Of a DNA stretch of 64,000 nt, positions 1 through 9,100 are shown piece by piece. Source of the stretch: Synoicihabitans lomoniglobus (lineage in GTDB: Bacteria; Verrucomicrobiota; Verrucomicrobiia; Opitutales; Opitutaceae); NCBI RefSeq assembly GCF_029023725.1, contig NZ_CP119075.1, positions 1,855,501 to 1,919,500 on the forward strand, written 5' to 3'. Position 1 is the first letter of the stretch. Each line of letters starts with the position of its first letter. The position numbers and the translations under genes were made by a program. The notes beneath the pieces were generated by a model, which saw only the letters and a program-made list of their open reading frames with translations, searched no databases and was not told the origin of the DNA.

Positions 1-666
1 GTGATCGCGCAGTTCGTGGAAGCACAACGTCAACAGGCGAAAAAAGCGGGCGTGAGGATCCCGGGGAATTTCGCGTTCAGTTTTTCGGCGTATGCCAACA
101 GCGGCCCGGAAATGGCGCAACTCGCCGTGGTGCATCGTCAGCAACTTTTGGTGGAGCAGCTGTTAAAGTCGTTGTGGCTGGCGCAGCCGCTTGAACTCAC
201 GAGCCTGCAGCGCGAAGACCCCGCGCGGAAGCTCCCGCCGCCTCATGGTGCGCAGGCCCCCGCGTCACGCGGCGGGCGCGGCGATGACTATTTCGAGTTT
301 CCCCCGGATCGCAGCGCTCAACGTGATGAGATCGCGGATACGTTGGCGTTGCGAATCGGCTTTGTGGGTAGGACCGATACGCTGCGCCGCTATCTGGCAG
401 CGATTGCCGAGATCGAACTTCCGCTGATGGTTCGAGAGATCGAAGTGGAGCCGCTTGGGGCGGATGGACGTGCGAGTGGCGGGGCGCGGAGCCTGGCGGA
501 TCTGTTTCGCGATGATCAACCGCATGAGGACGACGCCGAGGACGACCTAAATGCCGCGATTCCCATCATCGCGGCCAACGACGCTGAGTTCTTGGTCACG
601 ATCGAGTATCTTGATTTTCGGAGTCCGCGGGTGGCATCGATGACGACCGGGGAGGAGCTCCCATGA
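1..666 (+). CDS. Amuc_1100-like pilus-associated protein, C-terminal part (5' end outside window)
   Basis: The reading frame is open from the first base, so this is probably the C-terminal 221 residues of a longer protein; family members are about 300 residues or more and start with a membrane anchor that is not seen here. What is visible is an alpha/beta region of the PilN/PilO ferredoxin-like type: a Phe/Gly-rich strand near residue 118 (LRIGFVGRTDTLRRYL), a helix, and a strand pair ending in EYLDF. The assignment rests mostly on synteny, because the next two genes match the Amuc_1099 and Amuc_1098 families and this order (1100, 1099, 1098) is the one known from Akkermansia. The stop codon overlaps the next start (ATGA), so translation is probably coupled. 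The protein presumably sits in the inner membrane/periplasm as part of the pilus alignment complex. The GTG at base 1 should not be taken as the start. Confidence 0.7.
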   Translation: MIAQFVEAQRQQAKKAGVRIPGNFAFSFSAYANSGPEMAQLAVVHRQQLLVEQLLKSLWLAQPLELTSLQREDPARKLPPPHGAQAPASRGGRGDDYFEFPPDRSAQRDEIADTLALRIGFVGRTDTLRRYLAAIAEIELPLMVREIEVEPLGADGRASGGARSLADLFRDDQPHEDDAEDDLNAAIPIIAANDAEFLVTIEYLDFRSPRVASMTTGEELP

Positions 667-1583
667 AGCGTATTCAAAACCCGGACACGGTGGCGCTGAT
701 GCTGGCCGGTCTGCTGCTCGCAAGTGCCATCGTGGTAATCCTGTGGGGCGAGCGCACCGTGGCTCAGGCGAAGGTGAGAGCGCCGATTTTACAGAGCGGG
801 GAAGGGAACGGAATACCCGTCGCCGAGCATGCTTCGTTCGCCCCGGATGACGTGATCTGGAGCGATCCGGGTAGTGATGCGGCGGGCAACACCTGGATAT
901 TTGAGCTCTTCACTCCGCCAGTGATCTATTACAATCGCTCAACCGGTCGTTTCACGGTGACGCCGCCGCAAGCGTTGCGACGCGGGCCTGATTCAGATGA
1001 CGATCCGTTTAACAATCTGACGGAACTCGTCGCAGCCGAACCTTTCGGCGTGTCGCTGGTGGGCGTGAGCCGACAACCGTTCCGGCTGCAATTGGTCGGC
1101 TACGCCGGAGAACCGGGCGACTATATGGGGATTTTTCAAAATGAAGAGACGGGTGAAGCCTTCGTGGCGCGGGCTCCGATCGAACCGCCGGGACTGAATC
1201 TGCAAGTGCGCACTATCGAGGTGAGGCGCGAGGACTTGGTCGTGCCCGACAGCATGCCTCTGCGGGAAATTGTGGCGGTGGCGGAAGTATGGGATGCTCA
1301 AACCGAACGCAGGATGCGGTTGTCTTCGGCGGGGTGGCAATGGACGGAAGCGCCCGCCGCGTTGATCCGGGTCGACGGGTTGCCGGAACTGCAAACGGTG
1401 CGCTCCGGAGACCGCGTGAATGCGGCCGGGATCACATTTGAAATTCAATCGGTGGGCGGTTTACCCGAATCGGTAACCATCCGGAAACTACATCCCGATG
1501 GCACCCACGAGACCGTCACCATTCATCCCGAAACTTCGCCGTCTCCGCCGATTGAGGGCGACAGTCCCTTCGCTTCCTCCTAA
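663..1583 (+). CDS. Amuc_1099-like pilus system protein
   Basis: 306 residues. One N-terminal membrane helix (about residues 10-28) is followed by a periplasmic part. The segment WIFELFTPPVIYYN near residue 79 resembles the signature of Verrucomicrobia Amuc_1099-family proteins, which lie between the Amuc_1100 protein and the secretin. The C-terminal half has two beta-rich repeats with PilP-like character (for example GDRVNAAGITFEIQSV near residue 255), which fits a role linking the inner-membrane complex to the secretin; that role is inferred. The start is well supported: ATG overlaps the upstream stop (ATGA), and GGGGAGGAG about 7 nt upstream is one of the few good Shine-Dalgarno sequences in the window. 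The last residues are Ser/Pro-rich. The secretin gene starts 21 nt downstream, so the three genes form an operon. Confidence 0.75.
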   Translation: MKRIQNPDTVALMLAGLLLASAIVVILWGERTVAQAKVRAPILQSGEGNGIPVAEHASFAPDDVIWSDPGSDAAGNTWIFELFTPPVIYYNRSTGRFTVTPPQALRRGPDSDDDPFNNLTELVAAEPFGVSLVGVSRQPFRLQLVGYAGEPGDYMGIFQNEETGEAFVARAPIEPPGLNLQVRTIEVRREDLVVPDSMPLREIVAVAEVWDAQTERRMRLSSAGWQWTEAPAALIRVDGLPELQTVRSGDRVNAAGITFEIQSVGGLPESVTIRKLHPDGTHETVTIHPETSPSPPIEGDSPFASS

Positions 1584-1604
1584 CTCTCTTCCCGCTGCTT
1601 TCCG

Positions 1605-4325
1605 ATGTTTCATCTCACGCGACTTTCTCGGTTTCTTTGCTTCACCACCGGCTTCATCGCAGCGGGACTCCTCACTCCGACGGAGTCGGTTCAGGCGCAG
1701 AGCACGACCGAGACCAAGATTCGGCTAATGGCCGACGCCCTGCGGGCCCGCGATGACGGGGATCTGGAAGCCGCGGAACGCAATCTCCTCGAACTCACGG
1801 AACTCGCGCCGACGGACCCTGCGGTAAAACGACTCCTGATGTCGGTGCAACAAGACCTCGCGGCCGAACGGCAACGTTTCGACATCACCCCCGCGCCGGT
1901 CGCGACGTCGTCCGCTCCCCCGGCGGATTCCCTTACTCGGGCCTCTTCGGCCGCGGAACCGGGGCCGAACCGCTTGCCCCCATCCACTCCTGAACCCGAA
2001 GTAGCAGCCATCGCGAAAATGGAGGCGGAGATCGCGGCGCTCGCGGCTGCGGAAGAAACTCGCCAGCGGCAACTCATCGATGCTGCGCGCACGCAAGGTC
2101 GGGACGCGCGAACGCTGCAGGAACAAGGGCGCTTTGAAGCCGCTCTTGCGACGCTCGACACGGCGATGATGTCGATGCCCGAAAACCCACTCACCTTGCC
2201 GGTGATCAAGGAACTGGCCGATCAACGTGATCAAACTCGGCGGGCGCAGGCCGAAGCCCTGTCCGCGGCCCGAACCGCCGTCGTTCGTCCTCGCGAGGTT
2301 CCCCCCGTTCAAACATCCGCGCCGATCGTAACGGTCGCGACCGCGCCAGCGCCCAGCCGGTCGGAAGCATTGTGGGCCGAAGCGCGCGCCGACTACGCCG
2401 CCGGTCGTTACGGTTCCGCGCAGGATACCGTTGACGAGCTTCTCGCGTATGAACCCGGCCACCGAGGAGCAGCTCGACTGGCGGCGCGGATCACGGAAGA
2501 ACGGGCGACTTCCGCGGCCAATTGGCGGGGCGATGCGCGTCAGTCTTTGATTGAAGAAGTGGGCTTGGCGTGGCGTCGCCCTGAACTCGCATCCGAGCCG
2601 AGCTCCGAGTCCCATCAGGGGGCGGGTGGAGTGAATCCATTACAGCAAAAACTGCATTCAATCCGCATTCCCAGCGTGAGTTTCAGTTCCGTGGAATTAC
2701 ACCGGGTGGTCAGCACGTTGAGCGATTTATCGCGAGAGTTCGATCCGGCCGGTGACGGTCGAGGCGGCATCAATATCATCGTGATCGATCCCCAGGATCG
2801 GCGGCCGAACGTGAGCCTCACGTTGCGCGATCTGTCGCTGAAACGGGTGCTCGATTTCATCACCGACTCCATTGGCTACCAATACGAAGTGCAGGCCGAT
2901 GCCATTGTCGTGCGACCCGGTGGTGAGACTTCCACGCTCGATACGGAGTTTTTTCCGATCACCCGGTCCACGGTGATTCGCATGACTGGAATCGGCGGCG
3001 GTTTGGCCTCCGGGGGCGCGGTAGTGGCAAATGATCCCTTTTCGCCGGCACCGGTTTCGGGTCCGAATGCGCCCGGCGGTGGGAGCGAAGCTGCCGCGTT
3101 ACAGATGTTTTTGCAGCAGGCGGGCGTGGATTTCGAAGGCATTGCCGGAGCCAGTCTCGCTTACGATGGCTCGGCCATGATCGTCACCCAGACGTCGCGC
3201 AATGTGGAACGCATCCGAAACATTCTCAATCGTTACAACGATGTGCGACAGGTGGAGATCGAGGCCAAGTTCATGGAAGTCCAGGAAGGTGCGTTGGAGG
3301 AACTTGGTATCCAATGGAGTGTGACACACGGCGTGCGGGGCGACCCGCGCTATCTCGCCACGGGAGATACGCAGAATCGCAGTCTTAGCGACGCGTTCAC
3401 CAACACCGTGGCGGGCACGACCGGACGAATTTTTCGACCGGCGCAAGGCGAGCTTCGCGATACCGACGGCAATATCACGCAGGCTGCGACCGATGAATTG
3501 TCGATTCCGATTGTGAACAGTCCGGCAACCCTGCCGCAGGCGGTGGACCTCGCCGCCAACGCCGGGTCACTAGCCAACATCCAAGGCCTCATCGGTGAGT
3601 TCGACGTCAACGCCGTGGTGCGGGCGCTCTCGCGTCAGCAAGGGTCTGATCTGTTGAGCGCGCCAAAGGTGACGGTGCTATCGGGCAATCCCGCAACCAT
3701 CACGGTGGCGCAGGAACTGCGCTACCCCACGAGCTACGGTGAGGTCCGCAGTGAAGTGGGATCGTCGAGCCGGGAAAGTTCATCGGCCGGGGTGACGATC
3801 ACGGCGGGCACGCCACAGGATTTTGAAACGCGCAAAGTCGGGGTGGAGTTGCGCGTGACGCCGACGGTCGAGGAAGACGATTACAGCATCAGTCTGGACC
3901 TGAATCCGAAGGTGACGGAGTTCGAGGGCTTCGTCGAATACGGCGGCCAGAGTGTGGCGATTTCCAACAATACCACGGTCACGGTGCCGTCCGGGTTTTA
4001 TCAGCCGATCTTTTCCACCCGCGAGGTCTCGACGAAAGTCACCCTATGGGATGGCTCCACGCTCGTCATGGGTGGGTTGACGCGAGAGGAAGTGAAGACG
4101 GTTCATGATAAAGTGCCGTTTCTCGGCGACATCCCCGGGCTCGGTCGCCTCTTCCGTTCAACGGGGGAGACGACGCAAAAACGCAATCTGCTGATATTCG
4201 TGACGGCCAACCTGGTGAGCCCAGGCGGGTCCCCGAAGAAGCAAATCGTAACCGGTGTGCCTCCCAGTTCGACCTATCAAAATCAATCGATCGTTACCCC
4301 GGAAGGTCCTGCCGCCCGCAATTGA
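1605..4325 (+). CDS. Amuc_1098-like type IV pilus/type II secretin, outer membrane
   Basis: 906 residues. A signal peptide ends near residue 31 (VQAQ). A TPR-like helical region follows (about 36-75), then an Ala/Glu-rich stretch and a second TPR-like unit near 258-295. An STN/N0-type domain (about 350-440, with LSLKRVLDFITDSIGYQYEV) and an N1-like domain (about 500-550) precede the secretin barrel domain (about 550-870). The C-terminal hallmark is clear: LVMGGLTREE, then VPFLGDIPGLGRLFRS and a final strand LLIFVTANLV. Secretins form gated outer-membrane rings for pili or type II secretion. The N-terminal TPR extension and the length are typical of the Verrucomicrobia family and unlike proteobacterial PilQ. 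The leader is pyrimidine-rich with no Shine-Dalgarno motif. It is the last gene of the pilus operon and converges with elyC 28 bp away. Confidence 0.85.
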   Translation: MFHLTRLSRFLCFTTGFIAAGLLTPTESVQAQSTTETKIRLMADALRARDDGDLEAAERNLLELTELAPTDPAVKRLLMSVQQDLAAERQRFDITPAPVATSSAPPADSLTRASSAAEPGPNRLPPSTPEPEVAAIAKMEAEIAALAAAEETRQRQLIDAARTQGRDARTLQEQGRFEAALATLDTAMMSMPENPLTLPVIKELADQRDQTRRAQAEALSAARTAVVRPREVPPVQTSAPIVTVATAPAPSRSEALWAEARADYAAGRYGSAQDTVDELLAYEPGHRGAARLAARITEERATSAANWRGDARQSLIEEVGLAWRRPELASEPSSESHQGAGGVNPLQQKLHSIRIPSVSFSSVELHRVVSTLSDLSREFDPAGDGRGGINIIVIDPQDRRPNVSLTLRDLSLKRVLDFITDSIGYQYEVQADAIVVRPGGETSTLDTEFFPITRSTVIRMTGIGGGLASGGAVVANDPFSPAPVSGPNAPGGGSEAAALQMFLQQAGVDFEGIAGASLAYDGSAMIVTQTSRNVERIRNILNRYNDVRQVEIEAKFMEVQEGALEELGIQWSVTHGVRGDPRYLATGDTQNRSLSDAFTNTVAGTTGRIFRPAQGELRDTDGNITQAATDELSIPIVNSPATLPQAVDLAANAGSLANIQGLIGEFDVNAVVRALSRQQGSDLLSAPKVTVLSGNPATITVAQELRYPTSYGEVRSEVGSSSRESSSAGVTITAGTPQDFETRKVGVELRVTPTVEEDDYSISLDLNPKVTEFEGFVEYGGQSVAISNNTTVTVPSGFYQPIFSTREVSTKVTLWDGSTLVMGGLTREEVKTVHDKVPFLGDIPGLGRLFRSTGETTQKRNLLIFVTANLVSPGGSPKKQIVTGVPPSSTYQNQSIVTPEGPAARN

Positions 4326-4353
4326 CGCTGCGGCATCATTCCGCGACTTGGCG

Positions 4354-5136
4354 TCATCGCTGGCCGCGCATTCGAGTCCAGAGCAATCCCAGCGCTTCGC
4401 GGGTGGCGAGGCTCGATCGTTCAAGTCCGGCCAAGCTCCAATTGAACCACGGATTGGGTCGTTCGCCGTTGGGCGCGAGGTTGAAATCGGCCGGACAGGC
4501 GACGGCGTTGAGCCCGGCTTTGGTGGCAAGGCCCATGGCGCGCGGCATGTGCCAGGCCGAGGTGATCAAGGCGACGGGTTTATCGCCGGTGATCGCGTGA
4601 ATGGCATGCACTTCGTCGTGAGTGTCGCGGACGTCGGCAAGCAATGTGATGCGGGTGCGATCAATGCCCAATTCCACCGCGGCCAGGGCCAGCACTTCAG
4701 CATGAGATTCGGGATAATCGTCGGAAGTGTAACCGCACAAGAGCAGGCGACTCGAGGGCATCGAGCGGGCGAGTCGAACGGCTTCGGTGAGTCGTCCCAG
4801 GGAACTGGGGGCAAGTCGGCCCACGGCGCTTTGAGCGGTGTCGTGTTTGTGGCCACCGCCGAGAACTGCGATATATTCACACGTGGCCAGCGCCGGTGGG
4901 ATCGGCAGCACGGCGGTGGCATAGGCTGGCGGATACTGCGATTCGAGTCGCAGGATCAGATTGTCCGCGATGCCTTCGTTGGAAGCGGTGATCAGTAACA
5001 GCCAACTCGAGATCAGGCACGCCAGACCGGCTCGTTTTTGTCGGCGAAGTAGCAAAATGAATCCCAGCAATTGCAGCAGGATTACGACCGTGAGGGGCTG
5101 GAGCAGCGCCCCGAGGAGTTTCTTGAGCCAAAACAC
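4354..5136 (-). CDS. elyC: ElyC-like (YdcF/DUF218 family) envelope biogenesis protein
   Basis: About 260 residues from a GTG at 5136. This start gives an N-terminus (VFWLKKLLGALLQPL) that lines up with E. coli ElyC (LKK..G..L.PL) and begins with two membrane helices. An ATG at 5289 would add 51 Arg/Ser-rich residues and overlap the divergent exonuclease gene, so I reject it. The DUF218 core is recognisable: YIAVLGGGHKHD, then a Ser/Arg-rich helix (RLTEAVRLARSMPSSRLLLCGY), then LITSAWHMPRAMGLATKAGL, and a C-terminal W..SLAGLERSSLATREALGLLW like the ElyC tail. E. coli ElyC is needed for peptidoglycan precursor/undecaprenyl-phosphate metabolism at low temperature; the biochemical activity is unsettled. 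It stands alone, convergent with the secretin gene. No strong ribosome binding site is visible before the GTG. Confidence 0.8.
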   Translation of the reverse strand: MFWLKKLLGALLQPLTVVILLQLLGFILLLRRQKRAGLACLISSWLLLITASNEGIADNLILRLESQYPPAYATAVLPIPPALATCEYIAVLGGGHKHDTAQSAVGRLAPSSLGRLTEAVRLARSMPSSRLLLCGYTSDDYPESHAEVLALAAVELGIDRTRITLLADVRDTHDEVHAIHAITGDKPVALITSAWHMPRAMGLATKAGLNAVACPADFNLAPNGERPNPWFNWSLAGLERSSLATREALGLLWTRMRGQR

Positions 5137-5282
5137 GGTGACGAGATTACGGGAACCCGGCCGTGGGGCGAAAGTCTGGAACCGGCACGATGCCCGATTT
5201 CTGTTGGCACCTAGCCTGCAGGAACGGGAAGACCGGCTTTTGAGTTTGAGCCGGTGGCAGCGGCCCGGCTGACTGCTCAGCC

Positions 5283-6170
5283 ATGTCAACTTGGCTGCTC
5301 ATTGATGGATTCAACCTCGCTTACCGGTGCTTTTTTGCGATCCCGGAACTGACCCGCTCCGACGGGTTTCCGACCAACGCGCTGCACGGTTGGGTTAAAA
5401 CCATTTGGAAGCTGGAAGATCAGGAGAAGGCGGACGGGATTCTCGTCTTTTTCGATCTGGGAGGCGCGCAGGATCGGCTGGCATTGTTGCCCGACTACAA
5501 GGCCCAACGGGAAGAAATGCCCGAAGCGTTGAGCCAACAGATTCCGGTCATCAAAGAACTGACCCGATTGATGGGCCTGGGCGGCATTGAAATTGAAGGG
5601 GTCGAAAGCGATGACTTGCTCGCGGCCCAAGCCGTGGCGTTGGCGAATGACGGTCACACCGTGAAGATCGTGAGTGCCGACAAGGATTTTGCCCAGACGG
5701 TCACAGATAACATTTCCATGCTGTTGCCGCCGCCATCGGCCAATCCCCGCCTCGGTTGGCGGGCCATGGGACCGGCGGAAGTGGTGACCAAGTTTGGCGT
5801 TACGCCGGACAAAATCGCCGACTATCTCGCTCTCGTCGGCGACGCGGCGGACAACATTCCGGGGGTGGCGGGAGTGGGGCCCAAAACAGCGTCCAAGTGG
5901 CTCAATGAGCACGGTTCGCTCGAAGGCGTGATCGCGAATGCCGCCGTGCTGAAACCCGATCGATTTCGGCTGATCGTGGCGGCGGATGCGGACCGATTGC
6001 GGATCAATCTGCAACTCACCACGTTTAACCCGAACCTTCCGGTTCAGCCGGCGGTGAAGCCACCGGCTGACGGAACCTCGCTGGTCGCCAGATTGCGAGA
6101 ATTGGAAATGAAGTCAGCGACCATCGAGGCCGAGCGCCGCTACGGGGCCTCCCAAGGCGAACTGTTCTGA
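5283..6170 (+). CDS. 5'-3' exonuclease, PolA N-terminal/FEN-like
   Basis: 295 residues, the size of a free-standing 5' nuclease (DNA polymerase I N-terminal domain or ExoIX/Xni type) with no polymerase part. Acidic metal-binding motifs run in order: LLIDGFNLAYR at residue 5, LVFFDLGG near 57, GVESDDLLAAQ near 109 and VSADKDFAQTV near 129. The helix-hairpin-helix (H3TH) DNA-binding motif follows: YLALVGDAADNIPGVAGVG near residues 181-199. The family removes 5' flaps or RNA primers. The full set of acidic residues and the long arch region (PDYKAQREEMPEALSQQ) suggest an active nuclease. The gene is divergent from elyC and converges with the hybrid kinase, with only 9 bp between stops. Whether it acts in replication or repair depends on whether polA has its own 5' nuclease domain, which cannot be seen here. 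Confidence 0.9.
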   Translation: MSTWLLIDGFNLAYRCFFAIPELTRSDGFPTNALHGWVKTIWKLEDQEKADGILVFFDLGGAQDRLALLPDYKAQREEMPEALSQQIPVIKELTRLMGLGGIEIEGVESDDLLAAQAVALANDGHTVKIVSADKDFAQTVTDNISMLLPPPSANPRLGWRAMGPAEVVTKFGVTPDKIADYLALVGDAADNIPGVAGVGPKTASKWLNEHGSLEGVIANAAVLKPDRFRLIVAADADRLRINLQLTTFNPNLPVQPAVKPPADGTSLVARLRELEMKSATIEAERRYGASQGELF

Positions 6171-6179
6171 CGCGAGTTT

Positions 6180-9100
6180 CTAAACCCAGGGACCGGGGGG
6201 CGAGGTTTCGGTTTCCCCGCGTAATGCGCGCCCGAGCAGGCGCGTGAGTTCCTCACCGGAGAAGGGTTTGCCGAGCACGTAGGTGTTGCTGAGCGTGTGA
6301 AGTTTTTCCAAGGCGTTTTCCCGTCCGTAGCCCGTGATGATGAGCGCCGGGATTTGGGATCCAAGGTTGCGCAATTCCTGGATCAGGTCGGCCCCGGTGA
6401 GATGGGGCATGGTGAGGTCCGAGACCAGGGCCGAGAACCGGTTTGGCTCGGCGCGATAGGCGGCCAACGCTTCCCGGGGGTCGCCAAACGTGCACGGTCG
6501 GTAGCCGAATTGTCGCAGTCGGGTGGATACGAAATCCGCGACCGTGGGCTCATCGTCGACCACCAGAATCTCGCGGGATGCGCCCGGCGCGATGGCCTGC
6601 GATGGCGTTTCCCGTGCGGCGGGTTTTTGTCCGCAAATGGGGAAATACAGTTCGAACGTCGTGCCGGCCCCCGTCCGGCTGCGCACCCGGTAGGCTCCTT
6701 GGTGACTGGCCATGATCCCCTGGACGATGGACAAGCCCATGCCGGTGCCCTTGCCTTGGTCCTTGGTGGTGAAGAAGGGATCGAAAATTCGCTCCATGGT
6801 CGCCGCGTCCATGCCCATGCCGTTGTCGGAAACAATGAGAATCAGGTGCGGGCCGACGGACAGACCGGGCACCTCCTTGGCGAGCGAGGCATCGACGGCA
6901 AACGGCTTGAGCTCCACATCGATCCGGCCGGATTTGTCATCGATGGCGTGCGCGGCGTTCGTGCACAAGTTGAGCACAATCTGATGAATCTGAGTGGCAT
7001 CGGCGAGCACCAGACCGGAATGCAGATTCTGTTTGATTTCGATAAACGAAGGCGTGGTGGCGCGCACGAGTTTGAGCGCTTCGGACACGGGTCCCTCAAG
7101 GTCGACGGGAATGAGTTTGGAGTCGGCTTTGCGGGAGAAGGTAAGGATCTGCGAAACGAGATCCTTGGCGCGCAGACCGGACTTGCGAATGTCGTTGAGG
7201 TCGTTCGCCAATTCGCTGTCGGGCTCGACATCCATGAGGGCAATTTCGCAGTTACCGAGGATGCCGGTGAGGATGTTGTTGAAATCGTGCGCAATACCCC
7301 CGGCGAGCGTGCCGATTGATTCAAGTTTACGGGCTTGAAACAGTTGATCCTCCAGGCGGCGGTGAGTCTCCTGCTCGGCGAGCCACTGCGTGATATCTTC
7401 GTCGAGGATGAGGTGGAACCGGACCGAACCATCGGCTTGTTTGATCGGGGAAATCGTGGATCGCACGTGCACCCTGTGCCCGTCGGTGTGACGGTTGGTC
7501 AGTTCGCCGGACCATGTTTCGCCGTCATCCAGACGGGCCTTGATCGCCTCGAATACGGATGAGCCGTTTTCGATCACGCGGATGCTCTCGGCTTTGCGAC
7601 CAATCAGATCCGACTCACGCAGCCCCGTCAGTTCACAGGCCCGTGGATTGGCGAACAAAATGGTGCCGTTGCTTTGAGTGATCAGGATACTGACCGGACT
7701 CTGGTTGATGGCTTGTGAGAGAATGCGGATCTCCTCGACCTGCTCCTCCAATTGATCGTTGGTTTCCTTGAGTTCGGTGGTGCGTTGTCTGACCAGTGAA
7801 TCCAATCGCAGATTCTCTCGTCGTTCGAGAATGGTGGAAATCCAGATGGCACCTCCAATCAAGCCAACCGCCCCCACGGCGTAGGCAAAGTAGGCGAGGT
7901 TGGTGCGAAACCAAGGCGCCAGGATGGTGAAGCGCACGCTCGTCGGCGTCGTATAAGTGTCGCCTGATTTGGCCCGAATTTGCAATTCGTAGGAGCCCTC
8001 CGCGAGGCCATTGATGACCGCGGAGCCGGCGGTGCCATGGTCGGTCCACTCTGCCTCGTCGTTGAGTCGCATCTCAAACGCGCTGGGGGCGTGGATGTCT
8101 GTGCCCGGTGCCATGAAGTGCACCACCATGGAGCTGTTATTGTGACTGAGATCGGGGAGTTCGGCCGGCGGATTGAAAATGGTGCGATTTGATTCGGTGA
8201 GGACAATTCGCGAAATAAACGCGGCCTTGAGAGGGGGACGCACGTGTTCCAGCGCCGGATCATAGCGCGCCAATCGCTGAAACCCGTGCAGCCACACAAC
8301 GTCGTCGTCCTGCACGCTCATGTAAAAAGGGGTGAGCCCGCCCGGCAAATCGATGCCTAGATTGGTCCAAGGTTCAGTGGTCGTATCGTAAAGATGAACC
8401 CGGTCGTCGCCCGTGACCCAAAATCGACCGGCATTGTCATACACGGGGCGGCCGACAATCAGTCGAAATTCGGACAATCGTTCCCGCATTTCCCGGTCGG
8501 GAACCAATCGCCTGGTGGCTGCATCGTAGCTGAACAACCGGTCCGCGATATTGAAATGAGGTTGTCCGTTGAAAATGTAGACTTGGACCCAACCTTCCGG
8601 CACGCCGTCGTCTTGGTTGAGCACCCGTAAGTTCAGCTCGTTCCCCACGACGCTGAGACGCCCGAGACGGCCGGATCCCATTTCGAGCCAAAAAATGCCA
8701 TCCCCATCCACCTGGTAGTCGAATACGCTCAACGACGCGTCGATGGGGTGGCGTTCATAAACCGGCAACCCATTCGCCAGGGAAAACCATCCGACCTCAC
8801 CCGCGGCACTGTAAACCCAGCGGTCCGTCTGCGTCGCTGCGCTGAGCAGGCGGAAGTTTTTGGAGTCCGCGTCCAGCAGAACCCATCCCGTGCCGTTGTG
8901 CTGGTAGAGCCCCCGATCGGTCCCCGCGAGCACATGGCCGGTGGCTGTGGAGAGCGAATAGCCGAAGCCCTCCGGCGGGGACTCGTCGTAGAAACCGATC
9001 AACCGATTCTCATGGTTATGGTGAGCCCGGAGCACCTTGCCGTCGGCGAGCAGCCAGAGTTTGCCTTCGAATCGATGAATGGCGATGGAATCGATCCCGG

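Noticed and set aside
5137-5289. Upstream extension of elyC
   Set aside because: The product is Arg/Ser-rich and overlaps the divergent exonuclease start; ElyC homology begins at the GTG at 5136.
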